Assembly: GCA_900759015.1 (NCBI GenBank)
Contig: CAAEUE010000002.1
Coordinates: 1-64,000 of the forward strand
Source of the DNA: Clostridia bacterium
GTDB taxonomy: Bacteria > Bacillota > Clostridia > TANB77 > CAG-508
DNA length: 64,000 bases
Direction: 5' to 3'
The position numbers and the translations under genes were made by a program. Below, in pieces: positions 16,930 through 25,812 of this stretch (position 1 is the first letter of the stretch; the number at the start of each line of letters is the position of its first letter). A model generated the notes under the pieces. That model did not search any database. It was not told the origin of the DNA and worked only from the letters and a program-made list of their open reading frames with translations.

Positions 16930-16967
16930 AATAGGGAAAAAAGGAACGTCCCCAAATCCCTATTTTC
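16930..16967. repeat. Dispersed palindromic repeat at the accC stop
   Basis: AATAGGGAAAAAAGGAACGT then CCCCAAATCCCTATTTT. On the minus strand its first bases AATAGGG supply the TAG stop of accC. Confidence 0.85.
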
Positions 16968-18303
16968 CAAATTCTTTTTCTATAAATGATGTGTCATAAT
17001 CATTAGCTTTAAATTTTTCATTGTCTAATATTTTTAATATGAAGTCTGTATTTGTTTCTATTCCTGAAATTACAAGTTCTGATAATGCACTCTTCATTTT
17101 AGCAATTGATTCTTTTCTGTCTTTTCCGTGAACAATTACTTTTGCAATCATAGAGTCATAATTTTGAGGAACTTTATATCCTGCATATACAGCTGTATCA
17201 ACTCTTACACCATTTCCACCTGGAAGATGTAATTCTTCTATTAATCCTGGGCATGGCATAAAGTTTTTAGCTGGATTTTCTGCATTTATTCTAGCTTCTA
17301 AACTATGTCCTGTAAATGTAATATCTTTTTGTTTATATTTCATTTTTTCACCTGAAGCTATACGAATTTGCTCTTTTATTAAGTCTAATCCTGTTACCAT
17401 CTCTGTTACTGGATGCTCTACTTGAATTCTTGTATTCATTTCCATAAAATAGAAATCTTTATTTTTATCTACTAAAAATTCTATTGTTCCAACATTTGTA
17501 TATCCAACTTCTTTAACAGCTTTAACAGCTACAGCACCCATTTTTTCTCTTAATTTGCTATCTATTATTCCAGATGGTGTTTCTTCTAGCATTTTTTGAT
17601 TTCTTCTTTGTACTGTACAATCTCTTTCACCTAAATGTACTGCATTACCATGTTCATCAGCCATTACTTGAATTTCTATATGTCTTGGATTTTCTATAAA
17701 TTTCTCTATGTAAATGCTATCATCATTAAAAGATATAGCTGCTTCTTGTTTTACAACTTCATATGCTTTTTTTAGTTCATCCTCATTGTATGCAACTCTT
17801 ATACCTTTTCCGCCACCACCAGCAGATGCTTTAAGCATTACTGGATATCCTATTTGGTTTGATATATTTATTGCTTCTTGCATTGTATATATTAATCCAT
17901 CTGAACCTGGAACAACTGGAACACCTGCATTTTTCATTGTTTCTTTTGCTTTAGATTTATTTCCCATAAGTTCTATAATTTCTGGTTTTGGTCCTATAAA
18001 TTTTAAACCTATTTCGTCACACATCTTTGCAAAACTGCTATTTTCTGATAAAAATCCAAAACCTGGATGAATACTATCTGCACCAGTTAAGCAAGCCGCT
18101 TCAATAATAGCTTTTACATTTAAATAACTTTTTACAGAAGGAGCAGGTCCTATACATACCGCTTCATCTGCAAGTTTTGTATGTAATGCTGTTTTGTCAG
18201 CTTCTGAATATACTGCAACTGTTTTTATTCCCATTTCTCTACAAGCTCTTATAATTCTTACAGCTATTTCTCCTCTGTTTGCAATTAATATCTTTTTTAA
18301 CAT
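16960..18303 (-). CDS. accC: Biotin carboxylase subunit of acetyl-CoA carboxylase
   Basis: A 447-residue protein, the usual AccC length. It carboxylates biotin on AccB using ATP and bicarbonate. N-terminal Rossmann-like start KKILIANRGEIAVRIIRA, glycine-rich ATP-grasp loop KASAGGGGKGI, and the catalytic EMNTRIQVEHPVTE segment are all present. ATG 18303 follows AAAGGA. It is the last gene of the fab cluster; its TAG stop lies inside a dispersed repeat. The carboxyltransferase genes accD and accA, which usually follow in Clostridia, are absent here. Confidence 0.95.
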   Translation of the reverse strand: MLKKILIANRGEIAVRIIRACREMGIKTVAVYSEADKTALHTKLADEAVCIGPAPSVKSYLNVKAIIEAACLTGADSIHPGFGFLSENSSFAKMCDEIGLKFIGPKPEIIELMGNKSKAKETMKNAGVPVVPGSDGLIYTMQEAINISNQIGYPVMLKASAGGGGKGIRVAYNEDELKKAYEVVKQEAAISFNDDSIYIEKFIENPRHIEIQVMADEHGNAVHLGERDCTVQRRNQKMLEETPSGIIDSKLREKMGAVAVKAVKEVGYTNVGTIEFLVDKNKDFYFMEMNTRIQVEHPVTEMVTGLDLIKEQIRIASGEKMKYKQKDITFTGHSLEARINAENPAKNFMPCPGLIEELHLPGGNGVRVDTAVYAGYKVPQNYDSMIAKVIVHGKDRKESIAKMKSALSELVISGIETNTDFILKILDNEKFKANDYDTSFIEKEFGK

Positions 18304-18343
18304 ATCAATTTCAAATCCTTTCTTGCTTCATTCTCAAGCGAAA

Positions 18344-18766
18344 TTATACTATTGCAAATGTAAGCTCACCTTTTACAGCTACTTCTCCATTTACTGTTGC
18401 TATTGCTTCTCCAACTCCTATTGGACCTTTTCTTTTGATGATTTTAACTTCTAATTTTAAAACATCTCCTGGAATTACTTGTCTTTTAAATCTTAATTTA
18501 TCTACACCACCAAAAAGTGCATTTTTACCTTTGTTTTCTGGCATAGAAAGAATTGCAACCGCACCTGTTTGTGCTAAAGCTTCTATTGTAAGAACTCCAG
18601 GCATTATTGGGTTACCAGGGAAATGTCCTTGGAAGTGTGGTTCATTTATACATACATTTTTATATGCCACACAACTTTCTCCTGGCACAAATTCTTCTAC
18701 TCTGTCTATCATTAAAAATGGTGGTCTTTGTGGAATTATTTCCATTATTTCATTTATATTTAGCAT
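18344..18766 (-). CDS. fabZ: 3-hydroxyacyl-ACP dehydratase FabZ
   Basis: A 140-residue hotdog-fold enzyme that dehydrates 3-hydroxyacyl-ACP in fatty-acid elongation. The active-site His is in [20 protein letters not shown], and the catalytic acidic residue is the Glu in that helix. The start [17 protein letters not shown] is typical. ATG 18766 follows AAAAGGAG. It lies between accB and accC; 40 bp separates it from accC, and a 120-bp repeat cluster separates it from accB. Confidence 0.94.
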   Translation of the reverse strand: MLNINEIMEIIPQRPPFLMIDRVEEFVPGESCVAYKNVCINEPHFQGHFPGNPIMPGVLTIEALAQTGAVAILSMPENKGKNALFGGVDKLRFKRQVIPGDVLKLEVKIIKRKGPIGVGEAIATVNGEVAVKGELTFAIV

Positions 18767-18788
18767 AATTTTTCTCCTTTTAAAAATT

Positions 18789-18912
18789 TTTGAACTTTAG
18801 GGACAGTCCTTAAAGTTCAAATTTTATGTCAAGCGATGAACTTTTAAATCCGTCCCTAAAGTTCACCAGTTCTAAATAGGGAAAAAAGGAACGTCCCTAA
18901 ATCCCTATTTTC
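18789..18912. repeat. Dispersed palindromic repeats, three units
   Basis: Two palindromic units of the variant TGAACTTTAGGGACAGTCC (18791-18819 and 18836-18866), then a standard unit AAATAGGGAAAAAAGGAACG (18874-18911) ending beside the accB stop. They sit inside the operon between fabZ and accB. Confidence 0.8.
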
Positions 18913-19365
18913 TTATTTTATTTTGAATAATGTAGTTCCATATTCTACCATCTCTTCGTTCTTAACGCAGATTTCTACTATTTCTCCGTCAAATTCTGAT
19001 TCTATTTCGTTCATTAATTTCATAGCTTCTACTACGCAAAGTACATCACCTTTTTTTACTTTGTCACCAACTTTTACATATGGTTCATCTTTTGGTGATG
19101 GAGCACTGTAAAAAGTTCCTACCATTGGTGATTTTACTTCTTTGTAATTTTCTGTTGCTACCACCGCTTTTGGCTCTTCTTTTGACTCAGTTGGTAAAGT
19201 AACTTCTTTTACAGCTGGTACTGGTCTTGGTTCTATAGCTTCTATAATTTTAGCTTCGTTTTTCTTCATTTTAATTTTTGTTCCATCTGGGAATTCGATA
19301 TCTAAACTATCAACTTTAGAATTTCCCATATCATCTAATAATCTTTTAATATCTGAATATTCCAT
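18913..19365 (-). CDS. accB: Biotin carboxyl carrier protein of acetyl-CoA carboxylase
   Basis: A 150-residue carrier protein. The C-terminal biotinyl domain contains [12 protein letters not shown], where Lys is the biotin site used by BirA (28955-29527 here). The segment between is a proline/alanine/lysine-rich flexible linker ([20 protein letters not shown]), and the N-terminus is the usual dimerising helix. ATG 19365 follows AGGGGGAA. It lies 11 bp downstream of fabF, in one operon with it. Confidence 0.95.
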   Translation of the reverse strand: MEYSDIKRLLDDMGNSKVDSLDIEFPDGTKIKMKKNEAKIIEAIEPRPVPAVKEVTLPTESKEEPKAVVATENYKEVKSPMVGTFYSAPSPKDEPYVKVGDKVKKGDVLCVVEAMKLMNEIESEFDGEIVEICVKNEEMVEYGTTLFKIK

Positions 19366-19376
19366 TTTTATTCCCC

Positions 19377-20618
19377 CTAGTCTTCATATTTTTTAAATAT
19401 TATTGATCCATTATGTCCACCAAATCCTAATGAATTTGACATTGCATATTTTACTTCAACATTTCTTCCTTCGTTTGGAACTATATCTAAATCACATTCA
19501 GGGTCTTCTACTTTATAGTTTATTGTTGCTGGTACATAACCATCTTCTATTGCTTTAACACAAACAATAGCTTCAACTCCTCCAGCTGCACCTAATAAAT
19601 GTCCTGTATTACTCTTTGTAGAACTTACTAAAACTTTTTTACTTGCTTCTTCTCCTAAAGCCTTTTTTATTGCCATAGTTTCTCCCGCATCGTTTAAATG
19701 TGTTGATGTACCATGTGCATTTATATATGTAACATCTTCTGGTTTTATTTTAGCATCTTCCATTGCAGATACCATTGCTCTTGCTGCACCTTCTCCATCT
19801 GGTGATGGTGATGTAATATGATATGCATCTGATGATGCTCCATATCCTACTATTTCTGCATATATATGTGCTCCTCTTTTTTTAGCATGTTCTAATTCTT
19901 CTAGAACTATAACAGCAGCACCTTCACCCATAACAAATCCACTTCTTTCTAGGTCAAAAGGTATACTTGCTCTGTTTTTATCTGTAGCTTGTGTTAATGC
20001 TTTTATATTTTGGAAACCTGCTATACCTGTTTTTGTAATTGGAGCTTCTGTTCCTCCTGCAAGTACTGCATCTTGGTAACCATGTTTAATCATTCTATAA
20101 CTTTCTCCAATTGAATGTGTTCCAGTTGCACATGCTGTTACCATTGCAACAGATTCTCCTTTAAGACCTAAGTCTATTGTTACATTTCCTGCTGCCATGT
20201 TTGGTATTCCCATTGGAATAAACATTGGTGATACTCTATCTGGTCCTTTTATTGCACATGCCCCAATATCTTTTTCCATAGTATTTAATCCACCAATTCC
20301 AGAACCTATAACAGTTCCTACTCTTGTCATATCAGTATTTTCTTCTGTAATTCCACTATCTTTTAGAGCCTCTCTTGATGCTACTACAGCATATTGTGAA
20401 TATAAATCCATTCTTCTTGCTGTTCTTCTGTCAAAATAGTCTTCTGGATTAAATCCTTTTACTTCTGCTGCTAATTTTACTTTTAAATCGCTAGTATCAA
20501 CTTTTGTTATCTCGTCAATACCACATTTTCCTGCTTTAATTCCTTCCCAAAAATCTGTTGCAGTGTTTCCTAAAGGTGTAACTGCTCCTATACCTGTAAC
20601 AACAACTCTTCTTTCCAT
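19377..20618 (-). CDS. fabF: 3-oxoacyl-ACP synthase II FabF
   Basis: A 413-residue condensing enzyme elongating acyl-ACP with malonyl-ACP. The Cys-His-His triad is visible: [11 protein letters not shown] (Cys), [11 protein letters not shown] (His) and [12 protein letters not shown] (His). The N-terminus [16 protein letters not shown] is canonical. ATG 20618 is 1 bp from the fabG stop and the ribosome site GGGGGT lies in the end of fabG, so the two are translationally coupled. Confidence 0.96.
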   Translation of the reverse strand: MERRVVVTGIGAVTPLGNTATDFWEGIKAGKCGIDEITKVDTSDLKVKLAAEVKGFNPEDYFDRRTARRMDLYSQYAVVASREALKDSGITEENTDMTRVGTVIGSGIGGLNTMEKDIGACAIKGPDRVSPMFIPMGIPNMAAGNVTIDLGLKGESVAMVTACATGTHSIGESYRMIKHGYQDAVLAGGTEAPITKTGIAGFQNIKALTQATDKNRASIPFDLERSGFVMGEGAAVIVLEELEHAKKRGAHIYAEIVGYGASSDAYHITSPSPDGEGAARAMVSAMEDAKIKPEDVTYINAHGTSTHLNDAGETMAIKKALGEEASKKVLVSSTKSNTGHLLGAAGGVEAIVCVKAIEDGYVPATINYKVEDPECDLDIVPNEGRNVEVKYAMSNSLGFGGHNGSIIFKKYED

Positions 20619-20619
20619 T

Positions 20620-21354
20620 CTAAATCATACCCCCATCTATATTTAATGTTTGACCTGTTATATAAGTATTTTCTTCTCCTCCTAAGAAGTAAACTGCATT
20701 TGCAATTTCTTCTGCAGTTCCCATTCTCTTTAAAGGAATTTGTGCATTAATACTTTCTTTTACTTTATCATTTAATACTGCTGTCATATCTGTAGCTATA
20801 AATCCAGGTGCTACACAGTTTGCTAATATATTTCTTGATGCAAGTTCTTTTGCAACACTTTTTGTAAATCCTATAATTCCTGCTTTTGATGCTGCATAAT
20901 TTGATTGTCCTGCATTTCCCATAACTCCAACTACTGATGATATACTTACTATTCTTCCTTCTCTTCTTTTCATCATATATGGTGTTACTAATTTTGTTAA
21001 ATTAAATGTTCCTTTTAAGTTTATAGAGATTACTTTATCAAAATCTTCTTCTTTCATTCTCATTAATAAATTGTCTCTTGTAACTCCTGCATTATTTACT
21101 AATACATCTATTCTTCCGAATTTTTCTATTGCAGCTGTTACCATTTTTTCGCATTGCTCGAAATTACTTACATCTGCTTTCTCCATTAATACTTCTGAAC
21201 CATATTGTTTAAACTCTTCTTTTATTGCGTCTAAATCTGTATTATCTGAAACATAATTTATTACTAAATCATATCCATTTTTAGCAAATTTTTCTGCAAT
21301 TGCCTTTCCGATTCCTCTTGATCCACCTGTAATTAAAGCTACTTTCTTTTCCAT
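20620..21354 (-). CDS. fabG: 3-oxoacyl-ACP reductase FabG
   Basis: A 244-residue short-chain dehydrogenase reducing 3-oxoacyl-ACP with NADPH. The cofactor loop is GGSRGIGKAIA, NNAG is present in VLVNNAGVTRDN, and the Ser-Tyr-Lys set is in SISSVVGVMGNAGQSNYAAS plus the following Lys. It ends in the usual NIDGGMI. ATG 21354 lies after a GGAG site; 35 bp separates it from fabD. Position and identity leave little doubt that it is the FabG of this operon. Confidence 0.95.
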   Translation of the reverse strand: MEKKVALITGGSRGIGKAIAEKFAKNGYDLVINYVSDNTDLDAIKEEFKQYGSEVLMEKADVSNFEQCEKMVTAAIEKFGRIDVLVNNAGVTRDNLLMRMKEEDFDKVISINLKGTFNLTKLVTPYMMKRREGRIVSISSVVGVMGNAGQSNYAASKAGIIGFTKSVAKELASRNILANCVAPGFIATDMTAVLNDKVKESINAQIPLKRMGTAEEIANAVYFLGGEENTYITGQTLNIDGGMI

Positions 21355-21389
21355 TTTTACTCTCCTTTACTTATATTTTATTACATATA

Positions 21390-22328
21390 TTATTTTAAAC
21401 TATCTAAAAAAGCTTCTAGTGTTTCTACACTGTTAATGTTAACTACATTTGCTTCTTTGTTTTCTTTTCTAACAAAACCTGTTAATGTTTTTCCTGGTCC
21501 TATTTCTACATATGTATCTATTCCATAATCTTGCATTGTTTTTATTGCTTTATCAAATCTTACAGAACTTACAATATGTCTTGATAATACATCAACCATA
21601 TCATCATTTTCGTTATAAAATGTTCCATCTAGATTTTTTATTACTTTTGCTTTTGGAGCTTCTGTATTAAATTTTACTTCTTTTAATTTTTCTGTATATA
21701 ATTCTTTTGCTTCATTTAATTTTGTTGTATGGAAAGGACCACCTGTTGCTAATTTTAAAGATCTTTTTGCTCCTTTTTCTTTTAAAGCTTCTATTGCTAA
21801 ATTAATAGCTTCTTCGTCTCCAGAAATTACTGTTTGACCAGAATAATTATAATTTGCAGGTGAAATAAACATTCCTTTTGTTGCAATTTCTGCACATACT
21901 TCCTCTATAATTTTACTATCTAAACCAATTATTGCAGCCATACTATAATTTCCTGGCTCTACTTTATTACCCATTAAATAACCACGATGTTTTAATAATG
22001 TGATTCCATCTTCAAAACTTAAATATCCTCCACTTATTAATGCTGGATATTCACCTAAGCTTAATCCTACTGTTACGTCTGGTTTAATTCCTTTATTTTC
22101 TAATACTTTTAAAATTCCTAAACTCATTGTTGCTATTGCAAGTTGTGTATTTTCTGTTTTGCTTAATTCTTCCATTGTAGAATTAAATGTTAGTTCTGCT
22201 ATATCTTTTCCTGATATCTCTGAAGCTTTTTTATATACTTCTCTTATTTCTTCATATTTGTCGTATAAATCTTTTCCCATTCCTACAGTTTGTGCTCCTT
22301 GACCTGGAAACATAAAAGCTATTTTCAT
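21390..22328 (-). CDS. fabD: Malonyl-CoA:ACP transacylase FabD
   Basis: A 312-residue transacylase loading malonyl onto ACP. FPGQGAQTVGMG at the N-terminus, the catalytic Ser in GLSLGEYPAL, and the second catalytic His in GGPFHTTKL are all present. Start ATG 22328 follows AGGAAG. It lies between fabH and fabG; in many Clostridia acpP and fabK lie in this interval, but here the gap to fabH is only 21 bp and holds neither. Confidence 0.95.
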   Translation of the reverse strand: MKIAFMFPGQGAQTVGMGKDLYDKYEEIREVYKKASEISGKDIAELTFNSTMEELSKTENTQLAIATMSLGILKVLENKGIKPDVTVGLSLGEYPALISGGYLSFEDGITLLKHRGYLMGNKVEPGNYSMAAIIGLDSKIIEEVCAEIATKGMFISPANYNYSGQTVISGDEEAINLAIEALKEKGAKRSLKLATGGPFHTTKLNEAKELYTEKLKEVKFNTEAPKAKVIKNLDGTFYNENDDMVDVLSRHIVSSVRFDKAIKTMQDYGIDTYVEIGPGKTLTGFVRKENKEANVVNINSVETLEAFLDSLK

Positions 22329-22349
22329 TACAATCTTCCTTCCTTTGTT

Positions 22350-23267
22350 TTATAGTTCTAATAAGATACTTCCAGTGTTTAAACCTCCACCATATCCTAT
22401 TAAAATAACTTTATCATTTTCTTTTAGTTTATTTTGTTTAAACATATCATCTAATGCAATTGGAATACTTGCACAAAATGTATTTCCATATTCTTCTACA
22501 TTTGAATACATCTTGTCACTTTGAAGTTTTAATTTGTTTGCCATTGATGACAAAATTCTTCTATTAGATTGATGTGGAATTACATAAGTTATATCTTCCA
22601 TAGTTATCTCATTTTTCTCCAAAAGCTTATTTATATTTTTTACTGTATCAGTTACAGCATATTTATATACTTCTTTACCATCCATATATATTTTTTCATT
22701 ATTTACACATGTTAATATTTCACCTTTTTGTCCTTTACTTTCTATATATGAATCATATAATTTTGATTGGTCGCATCTTTTTATAACAATTGCTCCTGCA
22801 CCATCTGCAAGCAATATTTCTGTATTTATGTCATTCTTGTCTAGATGTGTTGATAATTTTTCTACTCCCACAATTAATGCAGTATTTATTCTATTACTAT
22901 CTATATATAATTTTGCTATATCTAGAGCATTTATAAAACCTGCACATCCTGCCAGAATATCCATACACATACAATTCTTTATATCGAAATATTTTTGTAT
23001 CTCGTAAGATATACTTGGCATTTGGCATCTTCCTGATATAGATGCTACTATTATTAAATCTATATTTTCTTTTACGTTTTGTAGTGCTTCTTTTGAAGCT
23101 TTAATTGCTAATTGTTCTATTTCTTCATTAGTATAATATCTTTGTTTTATTCCTGTTCTTTTTATAATATAATTTTCTTCTACTTGATATTTTTTTTCTA
23201 ATTCTTCATTTGTTATTTTTATTTCAGGAATATATTTTCCACTTGAAATTATTTGTATATTGCTCAT
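22350..23267 (-). CDS. fabH: 3-oxoacyl-ACP synthase III FabH
   Basis: A 305-residue initiating condensing enzyme joining acetyl-CoA (or a branched starter) to malonyl-ACP. The Cys-His-Asn triad is visible: DILAGCAGFINAL, VIPHQSNRRI and YGNTFCASIPIAL. It ends in the typical LIGYGGGLNTGSILL. ATG 23267 follows GGGAGCAG. It is the first gene of the operon, and a GACCGGTC palindrome lies about 60 bp upstream. Confidence 0.94.
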   Translation of the reverse strand: MSNIQIISSGKYIPEIKITNEELEKKYQVEENYIIKRTGIKQRYYTNEEIEQLAIKASKEALQNVKENIDLIIVASISGRCQMPSISYEIQKYFDIKNCMCMDILAGCAGFINALDIAKLYIDSNRINTALIVGVEKLSTHLDKNDINTEILLADGAGAIVIKRCDQSKLYDSYIESKGQKGEILTCVNNEKIYMDGKEVYKYAVTDTVKNINKLLEKNEITMEDITYVIPHQSNRRILSSMANKLKLQSDKMYSNVEEYGNTFCASIPIALDDMFKQNKLKENDKVILIGYGGGLNTGSILLEL

Positions 23268-23329
23268 ATCTGCTCCCTATATAAAGTCTATATAATATTT
23301 TACTGTTTTTTTAGCTTATTTTTAATTAG

Positions 23330-23343
23330 TCCGACCGGTCAGA
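23330..23343. promoter_or_regulatory. GACCGGTC palindrome upstream of fabH
   Basis: TCCGACCGGTCAGA is a 14-bp near-perfect palindrome (one mismatched pair) in otherwise AT-rich DNA, 63 bp upstream of the fabH start. GACCGGTC cores are common in operators of TetR-family repressors; the binding protein is not in the window. Confidence 0.45.
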
Positions 23344-23352
23344 TTTTTCATC

Positions 23353-23400
23353 GAGATGGAGAAACCAACAACGTTTCTTTTTTGTTAATTACTCCATCCC
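23353..23400 (-). terminator. Possible terminator hairpin of the 23423-23833 gene
   Basis: GATGGAG (23355-23361) pairs with CTCCATC (23392-23398); an inner GAAAC/GTTTC stem lies in the loop. It is 24 bp past the stop, but no clear U-tract follows, so this is tentative. Confidence 0.35.
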
Positions 23401-23422
23401 TATGATTGTTTTACAGTTAGCA

Positions 23423-23833
23423 TTACTCTTCTAACCGTGGTTCTTTTTCTCTGCCCTTAAAGTACCCTGCTGAGTTATACTGTGTTATCACACTGTTTTC
23501 GATGTTCAAATACCGAGCATCGTAAAAGTGAAAAAATGACCAGAAATAGTCTTTCTCTTCAGGCTCTCCTACAAAGCAAATCTCATTGTATCTCGCATAA
23601 CTCCATACTTTGAGTTCTTCTATAGGAATATCAATAGGATCTCCGATGTCTTTGGAACATCTTATAAGCGTTCTGTCATGTACGCCTTTTCCAAGTAATT
23701 TGTCGTCCGGTATAATTCTTCGCTGAAGTGCTATCCGGATAAAGCCACCTTTCCTTTCTCCTACAAATCTACCACAAATGCTTTTACCTGATTTGGTAAA
23801 TACATTTATAATAGAATCTCTTTTTGCATCCAT
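23423..23833 (-). CDS. Orphan protein of unknown function
   Basis: A 136-residue, charged, soluble protein (MDAKRDSIINVFTKSGKSIC at its start, KDYFWSFFHFYDARYLNIEN near the end) that I do not recognise. ATG 23833 follows AAAGGAGG. The codons include many GAC, CGG, ATC and CTG-type choices unlike the flanking fab genes. It stands alone, with an extended -10 promoter and a 12-bp palindrome over the likely start of transcription. It belongs to the same class as the other stand-alone orphan genes here. Confidence 0.55.
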   Translation of the reverse strand: MDAKRDSIINVFTKSGKSICGRFVGERKGGFIRIALQRRIIPDDKLLGKGVHDRTLIRCSKDIGDPIDIPIEELKVWSYARYNEICFVGEPEEKDYFWSFFHFYDARYLNIENSVITQYNSAGYFKGREKEPRLEE

Positions 23834-23849
23834 AAAGAACCTCCTTTTG

Positions 23850-23868
23850 CTTACATATTTTTTGTAAG
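23850..23868 (-). promoter_or_regulatory. Leader hairpin before the orphan ribosome site
   Basis: CTTACA and TGTAAG form a 6-bp inverted repeat in the leader of the 23423-23833 gene, ending 5 nt before AAAGGAGG. Confidence 0.3.
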
Positions 23869-23885
23869 TTCTCTCTGCCTTTTTG

Positions 23886-23902
23886 TTACCATGGTAATTA
23901 TA
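23886..23902 (-). promoter_or_regulatory. Extended -10 promoter with operator-like palindrome
   Basis: Minus strand TATGCTATAAT places the -10 at 23902-23897. TTACCATGGTAA, a perfect 12-bp palindrome, occupies 23886-23897 directly downstream, overlapping the expected transcription start. The -35 is weak, consistent with an extended -10 promoter. Confidence 0.5.
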
Positions 23903-23989
23903 GCATATTATTTTATTTTTGTATATTGGCTAATTAACCATAGAATGTTATAATCTACGTTGACTAAACTTAAATAAGGAGCAATAATT

Positions 23990-24596
23990 ATGATTAAAAA
24001 TATTATATTTGATTTAGGCGGAGTTTTAATAGATTTTATACCCGAAAAATATTTAAAACATATCGGATTAAATGATGAAGAAATAAAATTATATAAAAAA
24101 ATGATATGGGGTGGCAAAGAGTGGTATCTAGGTGATAAGGGGACTTTATCTTATCCAGAAATTATTGATGCAATATGTAAAAATAATCCTAGCTATTCTG
24201 ACAAATTAAGATATATATTGGATAATAAAAATAATGATTATATTTTATTTGAAGCACCATATGCATACAATTATCTTTTGGGTTTGAAAAATAAAGGATA
24301 TAAACTTTATTTCTTATCAAATGTTAATAAAGTTGATTTAAAATATGATAAAGAACATTTTAAAATATTTGAATTGATAGATGGCTCTGTTTATTCTGCA
24401 GAAGTACGGATATGCTAAACCAGAAAAAGAATGTTATAAAATATTACTTAATAAATATAAGCTTATTCCATCAGAATGTATTTTTATAGATGATAATTTG
24501 CAAAATGTAGAAGTAGCACGTACTCTTGGAATAAATAGTATTCATTTTACTGATTTTGAAAACTTAAAAAACGATATTAGTAATTTTTTAAACTAG
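23990..24596 (+). pseudogene. HAD-IA hydrolase broken by a frameshift
   Basis: The first frame (from ATG 23990, after AAGGAG) carries motif I FDLGGVL and motif II FLSNVN, then runs off to a stop at 24416. The rest of the HAD domain is in the next frame: YGYAKPEKECYKI (motif III lysine) and FIDDNLQNVEVA (motif IV), ending at 24596. Removing one G in GAAGTAC (24401-24407) restores SAEYGYAKPE. The protein is a paralogue of the intact 4625-5263 HAD and the broken 5351-5938 HAD. The first 142 residues alone lack motifs III and IV. Confidence 0.8.
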
Positions 24597-24611
24597 CAAA
24601 TATTTAGTTAA

Positions 24612-24651
24612 AAAAACATAGTAAAGGAGCCACTCTCATGGCTCCTTTACT
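24612..24651 (-). terminator. Terminator overlapping the stop of the P-loop gene
   Basis: AGTAAAGGAGCCA (24620-24632) pairs perfectly with TGGCTCCTTTACT (24639-24651), loop 6 nt. On the minus strand ATGTTTTTTT follows. The stop codon of the 24636 gene lies in the loop. Confidence 0.85.
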
Positions 24652-25265
24652 GTTAGTTCTTGTGCACCATCAATGATGTAAACTTCATCAAACCCAATAA
24701 AATATTTAGTTGGATTTTGAAGTTGAAGCTGCAAATATGTATGTGTGTTTAAGATCAGATTAGTTCTATTCTGTGTGTCACCTCGGCTAATCGACCGGAT
24801 AATAGCCTGCAACTTATCACAATTCAGTATTACCAGTATTGCAGAAGAATATTTGTCTTTTAGCTTAGTTAACACCTCTGCTCTATCTGTTGGGAATATT
24901 CCTAAATTATCCCATATGATAGTATTGCCTTTCGCTAAGATCTCTTCTGCATTTCGATATGCTTTGTCATAGGCATCTTTTCCAATAAAGTCAATATCCT
25001 CTGCAGATAAATACTGAGCATTTGGATATAGCTCTTTTGTCACTCTATCAAATATGCAATCGATATCAATATGAATTGCACTGGATTGCATACATATTTT
25101 CTGAGCTAGTGTAGTCTTCCCAGATCCAGGCGTACCACACATCATAACCAAAGATTTTTTTGGTATCTTTATTTCACTCTTATAAAAATACCGGCTACGT
25201 TTATTTGGTAATTTAGTTGTAGCCTTTAACAAATCTTCTTCCAATAACTTATCTGATATATTCAT
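24636..25265 (-). CDS. P-loop kinase/ATPase, orphan
   Basis: A 209-residue P-loop protein of the AAA_33/zeta-toxin-like kinase class. Walker A is GTPGSGKTTLA at 44-54; a DIDCIF segment follows, resembling the substrate-side acidic strand, and TIIWDNLG resembles the strand after the helical lid. It may phosphorylate a small molecule or nucleic acid. ATG 25265 is chosen because GGGAGG lies 9 nt upstream; an earlier ATG at 25334 lacks a site. There is no partner gene. Codon use resembles the other orphan genes. Confidence 0.65.
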   Translation of the reverse strand: MNISDKLLEEDLLKATTKLPNKRSRYFYKSEIKIPKKSLVMMCGTPGSGKTTLAQKICMQSSAIHIDIDCIFDRVTKELYPNAQYLSAEDIDFIGKDAYDKAYRNAEEILAKGNTIIWDNLGIFPTDRAEVLTKLKDKYSSAILVILNCDKLQAIIRSISRGDTQNRTNLILNTHTYLQLQLQNPTKYFIGFDEVYIIDGAQELTVKEP

Positions 25266-25294
25266 CTTGTTGTCCTCCCATCTTCTAAACAAGT

Positions 25295-25336
25295 ATTTGC
25301 TAAATTCAAAAAACTTCATCTTATATTTTAGCAAAT
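25295..25336. promoter_or_regulatory. 10-bp inverted repeat upstream of the P-loop gene
   Basis: ATTTGCTAAA (25295-25304) and TTTAGCAAAT (25327-25336) are perfectly complementary with a 22-nt centre. This could be an operator pair or a leader hairpin. Confidence 0.4.
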
Positions 25337-25399
25337 TATGTTACCTTAGTCAACTTTCCCTACTCCAACATGAAATTACAATTTCATTTTCTTATATAA

Positions 25400-25448
25400 A
25401 AGAAAAATCCCTCAGGACATGCTCTTATTGCTTGCATATCCCAAGGGG
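25400..25448 (-). terminator. Terminator of the 25458-25685 gene
   Basis: On the minus strand CCCTTGGGATATGC pairs with GCATGTCCTGAGGG over 14 bp (three G-U), followed by ATTTTTCTTTT. It lies 10 bp past the stop. Confidence 0.8.
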
Positions 25449-25457
25449 TTCAAAGGG

Positions 25458-25685
25458 TTAATCGACATCTAAAATTGCTTTAGTCCCAAGGCTAATCACC
25501 TTAAGCCTCAGTTCTTTGGCAATTATTTCAACTTCTCTATCAGAAATATTGTTTGGAAAGTACAGCTGTACTTCTCCTCGTTTATATCTGGATTTAAAGT
25601 TGTTAGTGCCGCATGCCTGCTTAGCCACTCGCCGGGCCCGATTTTCAGAAGTGTTCTTTCCTCTGATAAATAATTGTCTAGGCAT
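25458..25685 (-). CDS. Small basic orphan protein
   Basis: A 75-residue protein beginning MPRQLFIRGKNTSENRARRV, strongly basic in its first half, with one central cysteine and an acidic, hydrophobic second half. A nucleic-acid-binding role is possible from charge alone, but I do not recognise the family. ATG 25685 follows AAGGAGGG. It is a single-gene unit with a strong terminator, in less AT-biased codons than its neighbours. Confidence 0.5.
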   Translation of the reverse strand: MPRQLFIRGKNTSENRARRVAKQACGTNNFKSRYKRGEVQLYFPNNISDREVEIIAKELRLKVISLGTKAILDVD

Positions 25686-25774
25686 AAAATCCCTCCTTAT
25701 AAAGTATATAATACTCCAGTCTCAATATAATTATACTCTTTTTTGTTGTATTATGTCAATTAATCTGTCGTTAT

Positions 25775-25803
25775 TTGTTTTATTCTGTAATATTTGTTAT
25801 AAT
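25775..25803 (+). promoter_or_regulatory. Promoter of the radical-SAM gene
   Basis: TTGTTT (25775-25780), 17-nt spacer, TATAAT (25798-25803). The ATG at 25813 is only 10 nt after the -10, so the mRNA is likely leaderless or nearly so. Confidence 0.75.
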
Positions 25804-25812
25804 ATATACATT

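Noticed and set aside
25516..25812. Long upstream extension of the radical-SAM frame
   Set aside because: It runs antisense through the 25458-25685 gene and across the promoter, and the family N-terminus begins at 25813.
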